Positions 34,562 to 46,500 of a DNA stretch of 64,000 nt are shown here, one piece after another. The stretch is from Notospermus geniculatus (Eukaryota > Nemertea > Pilidiophora > Heteronemertea > Lineidae), in the NCBI GenBank assembly GCA_002633025.1, contig NMRB01001247.1, forward strand, positions 97,770 to 161,769. Direction: 5' to 3'. Within the stretch, counting starts at the first letter, position 1, and each line of letters opens with the position of its first letter. The position numbers and the translations under genes were made by a program. The notes under the pieces are model-generated. The model saw only the letters and a list, made by a program, of their open reading frames with translations, searched no databases and was not told where the DNA came from.

Positions 34562-35199
34562 GATGATCCAGCAATTAGTTCAGGAGTTATTGCACTTTTT
34601 GTTTTCAGTTTTAGCCACCGGGTGGCCAAGTCAAGTATTAGAGAGACCAAAACAATTGTTCACCTTGAGTATTTGGGTCAGTTCTCGATGCACACCCAAC
34701 ATTCATAAACATTTACCAGGGGACTGTCTAGAGCAAGAGCCCAGGGGGGGGGGCAGGTTAGCTGGGAAGGTACCCAATTCTTTTATTGCTGTCCTGGTCA
34801 CACCCACCATATGGTGCGTGCCAGTCATCCAGATTTAACAGTGTGATAGATGAGAAATTGGTTGCCTTCCGAGCTAACCTGACCCCCCTGGGCTCGGGCT
34901 CTTGGTCTAGTCCTGCATCTCTCCCAGTAGTGTCATAATATTATGTTAAGGCTCATTTTCTGTGCGATGTAACATGACATGACATAGCACTGGTTTTGAG
35001 ACTTTAAAAGGCCTGTACACACACGTGACGGCCAAGCTAAGAGTCGAATCGGACCAAAACTTGGTGTCGTAGGTCATCTGACCTAGAGATGTAAGTTTCG
35101 GATCAATAGCTCCAGCAGTTACAAAACGTGCCCTGCTAACGGACAACGACAACGACAACAGACACCGCACCATCATAATAGCTCACCCCGGTGAGCTAA
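34562..35199 (+). mobile_element. HLE copy 6, split by an inserted hairpin element
   Basis: Fragments at 34562-34640 and 35023-35199 belong to one HLE 3' half, ending AGCTCACCCCGGTGAGCTAA. Between them lies unrelated DNA that includes the MITE at 34717-34917. Confidence 0.65.
34717..34917. mobile_element. MITE with AAGAGCCCAGGGGG arms
   Basis: Left text CTAGAGCAAGAGCCCAGGGG, then CAGGTTAGCTGGGAAGG, pairs with right CCTTCCGAGCTAACCTG and GGGCTCTTGGTCTAG. About 200 bp, no coding. Confidence 0.55.
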
Positions 35200-35204
35200 A
35201 AATC

Positions 35205-35285
35205 AGATGAAAAATTGGATTATGTGTACAGGCCTTCACATGGCTAAAGCCATCCATACACGTTCAATATTATTGCACAATATGA
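35205..35285 (+). repeat. 80-bp dispersed repeat, copy 1
   Basis: GATGAAAAATTGGATTATGT followed by GTACAGGCCTTCACATG recurs at 39908-39980. In both places it abuts other mobile elements. Confidence 0.7.
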
Positions 35286-35382
35286 GGACCAAAATGGGAG
35301 ATTATTGCCAATCTTTCTTCCACCTGTCATGCCAGAAACATGCCCCTTAACTATTTTGTGCCCATATTGTGCAAAAATATTG

Positions 35383-35679
35383 CAGTGTTCTCCACGGGTT
35401 TCCGCCTAAGAGGTGGTGGGCGTGGTGCCGAAAGCACCACGTGAGGTGCCTCCTGGTGGGGGGCCTGGAGGCCCGCCCCCCCAGCGAAATTTGGATTTTA
35501 GGTGCTCTGAGGTGCGTTTTCTGAGCATCTGAGATGCATAATTGAGCGATCTAAACCATAAATATTAGGGCGGACGAATTTTTACGAGGTGCGGGCCATT
35601 TTTAAGAGGGCGGACTTTGCGTCGGTATTTTTAATAAGAGGGGCGGGCCGCCCTTTTTTAACTGGTGTGGAGAACACTG
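35383..35679. mobile_element. hAT-like MITE (CAGTGTTCTCCAC ends)
   Basis: The ends CAGTGTTCTCCAC and GTGGAGAACACTG are perfect inverted repeats, and CAGTG is typical of hAT termini. The interior is G/C-rich with GGCGGAC/GGGCGG phrases. No matching 8-bp duplication is visible. A second end with the same CAGTGTTCTCC start is at 42915 without a partner. Confidence 0.65.
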
Positions 35680-36498
35680 TATCATTTATGGCCGGCTTTA
35701 GCACTGGTTTTGTAGTGGAAGGCCACATAGGGATGGGATTCGATAAGTGCAACTACCATGATTACTGACACGACTGATTACCAAGAAATAGAATTTACCT
35801 ACCAGCCTCAATGTTCCTTATCTGCCTGTGATTGAGTAATATTGTAATGTCAGTCCAAACTGACATACCAGCGGTCCATGATGATCACCAGAAGGCCTAG
35901 CAGTAGCACGGACACCAAGCATGCCAAGAATGAGTGTAACTTGTGCTGAAGGCTTGTGTGGATGACATACTGAACTTCAGTTAATATGGTTGAAATTATT
36001 CCACACAAACACGACATGGCCATCCATATTCCATGGATCACTTCCCGCCGACTCCCGAGCCTGAAAATCAGCATGGCTGTTTGGTTCCAAATGACGACAT
36101 TTTGGTGGTTACTGTCCACACACATTTTGAATGCACAATTCCTGCAGAGAGAGGTTGAAAATCGTCATCAGACAGCAGCAGCACCAGCCTTTGACTTGAA
36201 ATCAGTTGGCCTACTTTCAAGGCCTATCCACCCGAGACTTTTCGGGAGTTTTAATATGCTGGGGGGGGGGGTTGCTGAAATAACATACCGGTACAACATA
36301 CGAAGATTCCAGAGTTAGTTGGGTGCAGTTGTTGTATTTGTGGTCAGTCGACATTCGGATGAAAAGTGATTGGGAACTGCAGTCCCCAGGGTTGTAACCC
36401 CTAACCCAAACATGCCAAATGACGGCCGACCAATAAGTACTGGCCACCCAACCAACTTGGGGTCCCAGCCTGCTGGTATTCATAAGCACCAATCAGGA
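35680..36498. other. Mostly unassigned; holds a candidate membrane exon
   Basis: Apart from the minus-strand frame at 35850-36125 (listed separately) no gene or repeat is recognised. A G-run lies near 36261-36269. Confidence 0.4.
35850..36125 (-). CDS. Hypothetical membrane-protein exon candidate
   Basis: The minus-strand frame ends with a clear hydrophobic stretch, LHSFLACLVSVLLLGLLVII, after VQYVIHTSLQHK, followed by MDRW. A donor-like G|GTATGT follows the Trp codon near 35870. An acceptor-like CTGAAG precedes the Val-Gln near 35980. The upstream half of the frame is less protein-like. I do not recognise the family. It could be a host exon with one transmembrane helix, or chance. Confidence 0.3.
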   Translation of the reverse strand: MCVDSNHQNVVIWNQTAMLIFRLGSRREVIHGIWMAMSCLCGIISTILTEVQYVIHTSLQHKLHSFLACLVSVLLLGLLVIIMDRWYVSLD

Positions 36499-36925
36499 CA
36501 GGGCTCAAAATTCACTGCGGCCATCGCGGCAATTGCCGCAGAATACGGCGATTTTGCCGCCGTTTACTCCTATTGCCTGCGGCCATGGATTGCCGCCGTA
36601 AGTTCTCACTGCCTTGTCGTGCATTCCAACCTTTGGTGCATACTTAATGCCCAATGAGCTATGAAACTAGTCTGCGGTACTTGTGTAGGTTTCCGTTCAC
36701 GAAATTAGCCTTCTCACAGACTGGGTCTCTATTGTAGCATGTGTCTCCACTTCAAGCAGTGCATTACAACAGGGGACCAGTCAAAGATGGCCGCAGGCAG
36801 AGTGTTGAAATCTGGGAAATGGCCGCAGAGGGCCTGGAAATGGCCACAGAAGAGCCCAATCTCCTGTGGCCATTTTCTGAAAAATGGCCACAGGAGGACT
36901 TTAGGGAATTTTGAGCCCTGCAGGA
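36494..36925. mobile_element. MITE with CAGGGCTCAAAATTC ends and 5-bp duplication
   Basis: The ends CAGGGCTCAAAATTC (36499) and GAATTTTGAGCCCTG (36920) are perfect inverted repeats flanked by CAGGA on both sides. The interior has GCGGCAATTGCCGC and several GGCCGCAG/ATGGCCACAG phrases. hAT-like ends would predict 8 bp, so the 5-bp duplication is notable. Confidence 0.75.
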
Positions 36926-38088
36926 TGTGCGACACAAAAATTACTGAGGTGACCACCGTGTTAGGCCATGTCGCTAATTACATTTTAATTACATTGTGAG
37001 GAAACGTTGACTCCACGGGACAAAGTGAAAGGAATCATTGGAGACATAATCATGACTGTTAGAAGTCAATGCATACAGTGGAAAAGGTCCGGAACGAAAT
37101 TTGATTGGCTGGAGCCCTAATTTGGAATATAATAGGAATTCCCTTAAAAATTAAGCCAGGCACGTCGACATGGTCCAGGCCTACAAAAGGAAACCACAGT
37201 AACGAGACGCGTGCACGTACAATACAACTATTGGTTCCTGCCAAATATGGCAAACAATGGTTTGAATACAAAGAAGTTAAACATAGATATTTTGGGCGAA
37301 AGGATTTTGTAAATCTCCGACAGCGACCGCCTGAACGACAATGTTTATATGCAGCGGGAATTCCCTTCTTCATGATAACGTTATTATTTTATTCCAAGAT
37401 TCAAGGAATTGCATCGACTCTCGTGCGACTAGCATGCGTCAGCTAAAATGGTTGCGTTTTTCTCAGCTGAGTATTATAAAAATCAAGATAATGTCAACGT
37501 CTTGCAATAGATAAACATGTTTAGAACAATTTGAGCATATTGGTAATCTGAAGTTCGATCTGGCGACTTCAAAAAATGCATTTGAAAGTGTGATAAATTC
37601 ACAGTAGAGGCCTCCTGTGCATGTAGTCCAGTAAATTTAAGCGAAAATTCGGGNAAGTTAGCTGTACATCGGGTCCCACTCTCCTGTACAAAGCTCAGTT
37701 GTTGCGTCCATCAGCGTCCAACGTTAAAGTCAGTTCACAAAATTGAATATGCAAATTAAGTGGGTTCCCGCCGTGCGATTTTGGGGGATTTTGGATATGA
37801 TGTCCAAGGTGACCTAATAAAACACTTAAAGCAAAAAAACCTTCTGTTGCAATTTGTTCCCGGTTAATTCCTAGATTTACTGGACTAATGTCCAGATTGA
37901 CTACTTCCGGTCTTCAATAACATTCGATTGGCTCTGCTGTGGATGTAGGCGTCGACTGAGCCGATTTAGCTACGTCACCGTACTATTTTTAGGAGGGCTT
38001 TCTCCATGTTGTGGCCGTTCTCCGAAAGGTGACGCCTCTATAGCAAATTCCCTTCCTAACAGTCGTGTAATAACATAATCACTTCTCA
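36926..38088. other. Unassigned sequence
   Basis: Overlapping frames of 104 and 113 codons at 37059-37446 are on opposite strands with no family motif. An isolated N lies at 37654. Confidence 0.35.
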
Positions 38089-38474
38089 TTAGGCCACTTA
38101 AAATTAATAAATTGTTTTACATGACTCCAACTTCTGAAATGTTGGTGAGTAGGGCATTTTATATTTTATATTTTTCCTCGACAAGAAGGACAGCAGGCTG
38201 CCCTGAGATTACCAATACTGGAAAATTACTTTTAATTTCTCAATATCTCAACATTTTGTACAGCCCTTCTATACTTTGAGGGTCACTTTATTGGATAACC
38301 CTGACAGAACTGTGGGAGACTAGGTTACTAAACATAACTGACGATCTCGAATGGTTTTGGGGATGAAAAAAAACAGAGTTTTTGAAAAATATAAAATATA
38401 AAAAAATCGAGGCGGCGCCAAAAAATTGAGGCGGGCGGCCATGTAAAACAATTTATTAATTTTAAGAGGCCTTA
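38089..38474. mobile_element. Harbinger-like MITE with TTA duplication
   Basis: GGCCACTTAAAATTAATAAA at 38092 and the reverse complement with one change ending GAGGCC at 38471 are terminal inverted repeats of over 30 bp, flanked by TTA on each side. TWA target duplications with G-rich ends are typical of PIF/Harbinger. The inner pair TATTTTATATTTTT / AAAATATAAAATATA is also inverted. Non-coding. Confidence 0.7.
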
Positions 38475-39907
38475 AAGTAAAGGATTGGTATAAGTGAGAA
38501 CAAAACTAATAGGAGTTGTAGGGAGGGTTACTAACACAATGTGCTTCATTCAAGAGAAAGGGGTCAGTGTGTCATCTGTGTACTTTTGTTTCAGTTTGGT
38601 CGGTCAAATGTAAATAGGGCTCTGTCAAGCGTAAACCATGGAAATATTATACAGAAGGAATCACAACACGAAACCCTCTACTCTAATTACTCCCATTGTT
38701 TCACCTAAGTTGTCCAAGGTGTGAATAATCCCCCCTCGCTCACTCTGTATAATACTTCCATGCGTAAACAGGGCTGTGGACAGTGAATGGTAAAGCTAAA
38801 GAACTTGACGCAATGGTTCCTGGGCTCGCTGCCAGGCGAAAAATGGCGTAGCCAGCAAATTACTTTGTCGAACCAGCAAGTAGAATGCCTCATAGGGGAT
38901 TTTTCAGGAATATGCATTTTTGTCTCCCATTGCGTGAACACGCCGTATTAGTTGTGCTTAGCAGTTACTGTTTCCATGAAAGATATCCGTAGTAAGTAAT
39001 CATATATGAATGGATACAATATCGCCGAAAATCACACGAAAATTCGGGATTTTGTGGCGGTCGTCTGCTTTCTGCTTATAGGCCAAGCCGAAGTCGAATG
39101 TTCGCTTCACTGTCTATCACCCCGTGCAGATAAGAAATCACGCCTGTTAACAGCGTAATCGGCCATTGAATCAGCATAAGCCATTGTCAGAAATGCCACA
39201 ATGTGGCTTATTAACAGAGTTCTTTGTCTGCTTTGCCTAATTCATGCATACATGTAGTTCTCTATATCCAACCGCCAGTTCAGCATGTCATTCGTCGTTC
39301 ACGTGCTTTTGTGACAAGTGCTACCGGTAACTGGAATAAGTGAATATGTTTCTTTTTGGGCCTGTGAATGACTTGGATTATAGCCGACAAATACTTTTTT
39401 CGTTGACGGGATTTCAGTGCTGCTGTGGAATTTTCCCATAGATCCTAATCCATAATGCCATAGCTACGCAGGCTGCCGCTAGGCTGCCATAGGCAGCCTA
39501 GCGGTAGCCATTTATTTCGGATGGAGGGATACATCCATCTGTTCCGAAACAACGTTCTTTGATAATTCTTTCAGCTGGCACTCTTCTACATTCCGGATCC
39601 ACATTTCAGCTGGAGAAGGGGGATCATGTAGGCCTAAACCTGCATCTCCATTCCAGAATTCTCAACTCCTAAGAGTACGTTTTCCCCCTTGCACCGCTCG
39701 CCCAGAAAGCTCTGGATGAAAACATGGTTGCCATCATGCCAGCTGTGGGATATGGGGATGTATTTCTAACATGTCCTTTCCATTGGATTTCCAACAAAAA
39801 GTAAAATATATTTATCAGAATTTAAAGTAAAATGATTTGAAATATCAGAAAGGAAGGTAGATGAAATTGAGAATACATTAGGGATGCATGTACACATTAC
39901 CATAAAA
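38475..39907. other. Unassigned sequence with two hairpins
   Basis: CCATGGAAATATTATACAGA (near 38636) pairs with CTCTGTATAATACTTCCATG (near 38743), a decayed MITE. A tight hairpin lies at 39471-39509. No gene recognised. Confidence 0.45.
39471..39509. repeat. 18-bp stem hairpin
   Basis: GGCTGCCGCTAGGCTGCC, loop ATA, then GGCAGCCTAGCGGTAGCC. One mismatch in the stem. Confidence 0.8.
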
Positions 39908-40107
39908 ATTGGATGAAAAATTGGATTATGTGTACAGGCCTTCACATGACTAAAGCCGCCCATACATGTTCATATTGCACAATGCAGGGCCGGATCCAGG
40001 ATTTAGAAATACGGGGGGCACAACCCTGAGGGCGAAGTCCTCAGTTGGCGCGCACTGCAGGTGCTCGCACACGAAGGGGGGTCCAGGGGGCCCCCTGGAA
40101 AATTTGA
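39908..40107 (+). repeat. 80-bp dispersed repeat, copy 2, and hAT-like MITE end
   Basis: 39908-39980 matches 35205-35285. It is followed by CAGGGCCGGATCCAGG, a common hAT-type MITE start, cut off by the HLE beginning at 40108. Confidence 0.55.
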
Positions 40108-41286
40108 ATGAAATGGTCCATGGACCATGTGCTCACCGGATTGGACATAACAGTCTAATGACAGATGAGCAATCTGGGTCAAGTCATTCCCGGGTAGGAC
40201 TTTGATGATTTGGGGGCCACCTGGCGGCCATATTGGATGTCCGATCGGGCCGGAACTTCACATGCACATAAAGGTCATCTGCAGGGGGCCACATAGCACA
40301 TTGGTACGCTTTGGGTCACATCATTCCTGAGTTACAGCACTTTGACGATTTTCGGTTTACGCCACCTGGTGGCCATATTGGATGTCCGATTGGGCCAGAA
40401 CTTCACATGCACATAAAGGTCATCTGCAGAGGGCCACATAGCACATTGGAGCGCTTTGGGTCAAGTCGTCCCCGAGTTACAGCACTTTGATGATTTTCGG
40501 GTTACGCCACCTGGCGGCCATATTGGATGTCCGATCAGGCCGAAACTTCACATGCACATACAGGTCATCTGCAGGGTGCCACATAGCAAATTGGAGCACT
40601 TTGGGTTATGTCGTTCCTGAGTTACAGCACTTTGATGATTTTTGGGTTATGCCACCTGGTGGCCATGTTGGAAGTCAAATCAGGCCGAAATTCGACAGGC
40701 ATGTAAAGGTCATCTAGAGGGACGTAAATATCAAATTTGAGCACTCTACGTCAAGTCGTTCCTGAGTAATAGCAGTTACTTGATTTTCAGGTTACGCCAC
40801 CTGGCGGCCATATTGGATGCCCAATCGGGCCGAAACTTGGTATTTTTAAAGGTACCCCTCCAATGCATGTTTATGCAAGATATGAAGTCGCTTGGTGAAA
40901 TAATGACAAACTGTGGCAGGTTCGTCACTTTTGTCGAACTTTGACCTCTGTGACCTTGAAAAGTAGGTCAAATCAAAAACCCGTTATATATTTTATGTAT
41001 CCTTATTAGATACACCTATGATAAAAATTTGGAGAAGATCTGGTCATTAGTTCAGGAGTTATTGCACTTTTGGTGTTTTCGGTTTCCGCCACCTGGTGGC
41101 AAAGCTAAGAGTCGAATCGGACCAAAACTTGGTGTCATGGGTCATCTGACCTAGGGGTATATATGTACCAAGTTTCAGATCAATAGCTCTGGCGGTTACG
41201 AAACGTGCCCTGCTAACGGAACACAACGACGACGACGGACGACGCCGGACGCTGCACCATTGTAATAGCTCACCGCGGTGAGCTAA
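40108..41286 (+). mobile_element. HLE copy 7, complete, five 145-bp units
   Basis: The best copy for reading the family. GCCACCTGG-G-GGCCAT starts at 40216, 40361, 40506, 40651 and 40796, every interval exactly 145 bp. The half-site block follows at 40938-40972, then an ACG/GAC tract and the perfect terminal dyad AGCTCACCGCGGTGAGCT, ending CTAA at 41286. Non-coding; frames here follow the repeat. Confidence 0.85.
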
Positions 41287-41580
41287 AAATTTCATGAAGT
41301 TTCGACGACCAGTTTAGGAGTAATCGCAAATTTTGTGTTTTCACTATGTGCCCCTGGTGGCCAAAGTAGGAATCAGATCCGGCCGATTTTCAATAGCGAG
41401 AAGCGTCATGTCATGAGGTATCACCATACAAAATTTGAGATGTAAATTTCGAAGCATTCTCAAGTTAGAGCGTTCACGTCGTTTTTGCGTGACGACGCCG
41501 TACGACGTCGACAGACGACGCACAGACAGACGCCAGCGTGATGACAATACCCCGAAGACCCTAATGGGCGTCGGGGTGAA
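41287..41580 (+). repeat. 302-bp-unit family, 3' end copy
   Basis: Matches the tandem at 32440-33193 up to TTCACGTCG. It then adds GACGACGCCGTACGACGTCG and a GGGCGTCGGGG-type hairpin end, suggesting a second HLE-like family with its own ACG-rich tail. Confidence 0.6.
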
Positions 41581-41927
41581 AATGGCCTGGACCCCTCTTT
41601 GGTGGCAAATATCTCAATTAACCAAAACCGTGCCAGAGAAAATACCACACTATACTTCTTTCCCTTCATGTCTAACAAAGATACAAGTAAATTGAACTTG
41701 GCACTGTTCTGGTTCAAAATTTCACAAGGGCCTCAATTTGTTTTTTAAAAAAAAATTCCACTCCCGCAACATTTCCTGGTCACAGCACTCATCACCAGCA
41801 TGACAACCAGGTGGCGCTTCGGGATTTTTAAAATTCAGGTACCCTACTATCAGAAAACAACTTAACTTCAGTGGCACTAACTAAAGAGTTTTACACAGTA
41901 TTCCAGCCAAAATGGGTCTATTTTCTA
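41581..41927. other. Unassigned sequence
   Basis: No gene recognised. CAACCAGGTGGCGCTTCGG near 41803 is a decayed repeat-unit phrase. Confidence 0.35.
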
Positions 41928-42549
41928 ATGAAATGGCCAGGGCCATTGTGCTCACCTCTGTGACAAGTCTCCATGGTTAAGTGTGAAACTATGACTCTCA
42001 TGGTGAATGTTGAAGGATCAGTACAGATAAAGATAAAGCTGAACACACCAAGAAGTATTTTTATGATCTGATCAGTATTATCAGTCAATGACATAAACTC
42101 AGTTGATGACACCCAGAAGGAGTACAATTTCTGAATACAATGAATACAAGTGGTATTTGTGAACAAACTGCTTTCCTGTCTAGGTCACAGATGTCAAAAA
42201 TTCTATTTTTCAAGATGGCCACCAGGTGGCCACACATGACGTTCGTTGGGACTGAAATTTCAGCAGGAATGTACAGGATACTTGCATAGATATTTAGACA
42301 ACATTGAAACATCGTAACATTTACTACCAGTGGCCAAAGTCAATTTTTCAAGATGGCCGCCTGGCAGCCATGTTGAAGTCCAATCGAACCGAAATTTGGC
42401 ATATAAGTAGACGGTACCAAGACACATATTTAGGCACGGTATAAAAAGCATCCTAGATCCCACTATTTATGAGGTGTGGGTCGAAGTCCATTTTTCAAGA
42501 TGGCTCCCTGGCGGCCATATTTGACGTCGAATCTGACTGAAATTTACCA

Positions 42550-44370
42550 TAAAGGGGCTGGGCAGAAATGAAGGGTTGTTACAAGTTCGGCATAACTCTG
42601 AAACTACAGTTTCGATTTGCTTGAAACTTGCACAGATGATGGTTTGTACTGAATGATTAACAACTATGATGACACAAAAACAAATGCATTACTCTTTCCC
42701 AATTAGGGAGACAATGCCTGATTTCAGAGGCCTAGAAAGACGAGAAATAGTCATTATTTCACCTCAGAATTTCACAAAGGCCTATGTCACGTAAAATGCT
42801 AACAAGGTTGTGTGATATGAGTTGATGATTTTAATTGTTTTCTACAAAAAATGTATTTTCGATTTTTGGTTCAATGCCTTACCTCTGCAAGTTGAGCAAG
42901 CTTTTACAAAAGCCCAGTGTTCTCCAACTCCTATAAGCTGCCTACCTGCCGCCAATTCAAAATATTAGCCCGCCAACCCGGCGGCCGAGTTGTGTCCGTC
43001 CGCCAACCCGAAAAATGTTGCCGCCAAGTTATAAAAATTGCCGCCATGTTGAAAAACCACGAGTTCAAATTGACAAAAACATTGGTGTTATGCCTTCTAT
43101 CATCGATCTCAGTCAATTTGTTTATCAACTGACCTGAAAACAAAGTTGTTTCCTTCTCCCCAGCCCCAAACGCCAAAGTCATTCTCTGAATCGCCCACCA
43201 TTAAACTGACGAAATCGCCATGAACGCGGGAACACGTGCGCTCTCCCTCCGACGACAGCTACGCCGGTCGCAGTCTGACATGTCTGACGTGGGGGCTCCA
43301 CTTCAACATGAAAATCAATAATTTATGTGCAATCTACATAATGCATTCACGTCTGTTCGCGCCATATTCGCGCCCTTCTTCCTGATTGGTCAATCAACTC
43401 TAGTCATGAACAGTGATGAAAAGAGCATCCAACATCCTCAAAGTAACTGGCGCGGGAAATTCAAACAACGCTGTTTTCTATTTTGTCAGCTAGCGCCCCC
43501 TGGAGAATAAATTGCGAATTAATTACCATCACACTTGGTGTATCAAAAATCAAGCTCCATACCCTATCAATTTCTATTTGATATGTTGCTTCTGGGGTGA
43601 GATATTGGGATATTTCATTTTACGGAAAATGCCCCCTGGAGAGCAGAATGTACGTCAGATCGCAAAAATTTTTGGTCCTGTTTCGAGTCCTTCCTAGGGC
43701 CTACCCCTCCACCAACTTTCATGACCCTGGGCCTTGCGGTTGCGAAACGTGCCAGTTTAACGGACGACACACACACAGACACACAGACGGACGCCACTCA
43801 GTATACATATGACTAGCTCCGCTGACCTTTGGTCAGCTGAGCTAAAAAAATCTTTCTTACTTAACCCTTTCGGGACTAATCTCGCCTTTTGGCGAGATTG
43901 GCCTGTACCACACGCCCTTGCACATTCAAACTGGNTCCATTGGGTCAGTTTGGATGACATCACTAGTTCCCAGGCCTGTGGTCAGTTTCACTGGTTGAAT
44001 GACTTTGTAAAAGCTTGCTCAACTTGCAGTGTAGGGCATGTGAACCAGATGTCTAAAGTACCATTTTTTGTACAAAATAATTAAAATAATTAACAGATAT
44101 CACACCTACTTGTTAGCTTTTTATGTGACACAGGCCCATGTGAAATTCTGTGGTGAAAGAATGACTATTCCTCATCTTTCTAGGCCTCTGAAATCTGGCA
44201 TTGTCTCCCTAATTTAATTAGCAAAGAGCAATGCAATTGTTTTTGTGTCATCATAGTTGTTAATCATTCAGTACAAAGCATCATCTGTGCAAGTTTCAAG
44301 TAAATCGAAACTGTAGTTTCAGAGTTATGCCGAACTTGTAACAACCCTTCATTTCTGCCCAGCCCCTTTA
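42550..44370. mobile_element. Foldback element with TA flanks, about 1.8 kb
   Basis: Arms of about 360 bp start AAGGGGCTGGGCAGAAATGA on the left (42552) and its complement on the right (44368), with TA on both sides. It is inserted in an HLE of the divergent subfamily. The middle (42915-43850) contains a CAGTGTTCTCC MITE end, CCGCCAA phrases and another HLE-type tail. Confidence 0.75.
43475..43852 (+). repeat. HLE-type 3' end, third subfamily
   Basis: Contains GCGCCCCCTGGAGA twice (near 43491 and, as TGCCCCCTGGAGA, near 43629), about 140 bp apart, then CGTGCCAGTTTAACGGACGA, an ACAC-rich tract, and the hairpin CTGACCTTTGGTCAGCTGAGC followed by TAAAAA. Same architecture as the HLE tail but different sequence. 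Confidence 0.6.
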
Positions 44371-44939
44371 TATGGTACCTAGATACATATTTTGACAACG
44401 TTAAACCATCCTACCTACTCCTATTTATAAAATGTGGGTCAAAGTCCATTTTTCAAGATGGCTTCCTGGCAGCCATATTTGAAGTCCGATCGGGTTGAAA
44501 TTTGGTGCATTCGTGCAGGGTGCCTAGATAATCTTCGCACCAAATCACAACACTCTATGTCAAATAGCAATGAAACGTGCCACCAAACAGTGAATTTTGA
44601 ACTTTGACCTCTGTGACCTTGAAAAGTAGGTCAAATCAAAAACCCGGGATTTATGTGATGAAGTCTCATCAGAAGAACCCACCATAAAAGTTGCGTGGTT
44701 CTAGCTAACAGCGTTCAGGAGATACGGCCAAAAGAAGGTTTTCACAAAGTGCCCCTACAGGCCAGAGTGTACAAGCAGCAGTGCTAAGTTTTGGTCCAGA
44801 GATAGTTTTTACCATAGGGTACCTGTACACCAAATTTCAAGTTTGTAACCCAAGCGGTTTAGAAACGTGCCACCCCTGTTAACGACGCCGGACGACACAC
44901 CATGGGAGAAGCTCACCTCACAGCGTCTAGGTGAGCTAA

Positions 44940-46304
44940 AAAATGCTTAGTTTGAGGCCTGACTTTTCAACTTCCAGGTGGCGCTCTAGCCAACCAACCA
45001 GAACTAGGACCTGAAACTTTGGGATTTTCCGTTAAACATGTATTGGCAACTTTTTGCCAAGTTTCATTGAATTCTGAGATGTCCATTAGGAAATCTTTGC
45101 CCCAGGAATTTTGTTGAAAAAATACAGAGCCCTCTATTGCCCGATTATGAAGTGAATCTTTTCAAACTCAGTCGAGCGTGAGCCGTTTGGCACACTTGAG
45201 GTCCCAGTCTGCTTAATCGCTCTGGCTGTTGAATTTCGAGCCTCCCTTCCTGTGGTAGCCAACATGATCACCTGGGCATAATCACTCAAAAAAATGGTCT
45301 ATTCTACAGTTCCCATGGCATCATCATCAAACATCATCGTAATGATTCGAAAGCTATCTAATATCAGAATTCATGTCTAACTTATGAATAAAATCCATCT
45401 GCAGTTGAGTTATGCCAAAACTTGCCTCAAGATTTACCGAAATTCTAACCAAGATGGCGGCCGTAGGCGTAGGCCTACTGCTAAAATACTCAAAATTTGC
45501 AGGAATTTTCCTTCTCACACAGCTCAAATCACATTTCTAATCGCAACCAATGTTTTCTGGGAACTCATCAGGCCTATTCCTATCATTGACTCAATCCAAC
45601 TCTTCATAGATTTTCACCAAACCGCTAAAATGATGCCGTAGCCGGCTTCACGATCTTTCTACACAGATTCCAATGTAAAATGAACACTGTAGTTTACACT
45701 ACGTTACACCGGCCCAAGCCAGCTGAAGACAGAGTGGGGATGGAAATGAATGGCTCAATAGCCGTTGCGTTATTCCTGTCGCAAATTTACATGTACCTCT
45801 CCAAAATCATTATTTCTTCGCGTATTTTAAAATTTAAAAGAAGTATTTGATATAGAAAAGAATTTGCAGTTCGACTGTATGACTTTGAGAAGTGCCCCGA
45901 TTTTATTTTCATGATTTGTTGCTTTTAGCCAAGTTAAAGAGAGAGCACTTGTGTTGACTATGTAATTATGCCTCGATTTGCGCCGCAGATCGAGGTACGA
46001 ACAGCATTTTGCTCCTAAGAAAAGAAATCGTAATGTCAACTCCACTACCGATGCCACTCTCTCAGAATATGGCTCTTCAATGTTTTCTGCTTAAATGGCC
46101 GACGTGTGGTGTTCCATACTTGATGATATTACTCCCTATATCGCACCTAATTGATGCGTGTGTGCACAAAAAGACGGAAAAATTGAGGTGGCCGGGGTGC
46201 TGAAATCCTGCCTCAGGTGCCAGGAAATCGCATCAGGGCTTCTGGAAAAAAAATTTCTGGGGGAGGACCCACAGACACCCCGTTTTCCGGAAGACACGAA
46301 TCTA
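44940..46304. other. Unassigned sequence
   Basis: Starts with a decayed repeat (CCAGGTGGCGCTCTAGCC). The rest has no recognised gene or element. Confidence 0.35.
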
Positions 46305-46500
46305 GGTAAAAAAGGCACTGGAAAAAAAGGCAATAGGTAATAAAGGCACTAGGAAAAAAAGGCACTCGGGGAAAAAAGGCAGTACATGTAGGTAAAAAAG
46401 GCACTAGGAAATAAAGGCACTAGGAAAAAATGCCACTGGAAATATATTAAAGGCACTAGGAAAAAAAGGCACTTGGAAAAAAAGGCACTTTTGACAAAAT
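46305..46500 (+). repeat. A-rich minisatellite, GGCACTAGGAAAAAA
   Basis: About ten imperfect units of 14-18 bp. The same array occurs in reverse at 48878-49075, on the other side of the inverted repeat. Confidence 0.8.

Larger units (their letters stand above)
41928..44939 (+). mobile_element. HLE copy 8, divergent subfamily, with nested foldback
   Basis: Starts ATGAAATGGCCAGGGCCATT, then GTGCTCACC. The 5' dyad has changed on both sides (TGGCC/GGCCA instead of TGGTCC/GGACCA), keeping symmetry. Units with AAGATGGCCGCCTGGCAGCC follow. A TA-flanked foldback element occupies 42552-44368. The copy resumes with a half-site block at 44602-44636 and ends in AGGTGAGCTAA at 44939. Confidence 0.7.

Noticed and set aside
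35383-35679. 8-bp target duplication for the CAGTGTTCTCC MITE
   Set aside because: The flanks AAATATTG and TATCATTT do not match, so only the inverted ends are claimed.
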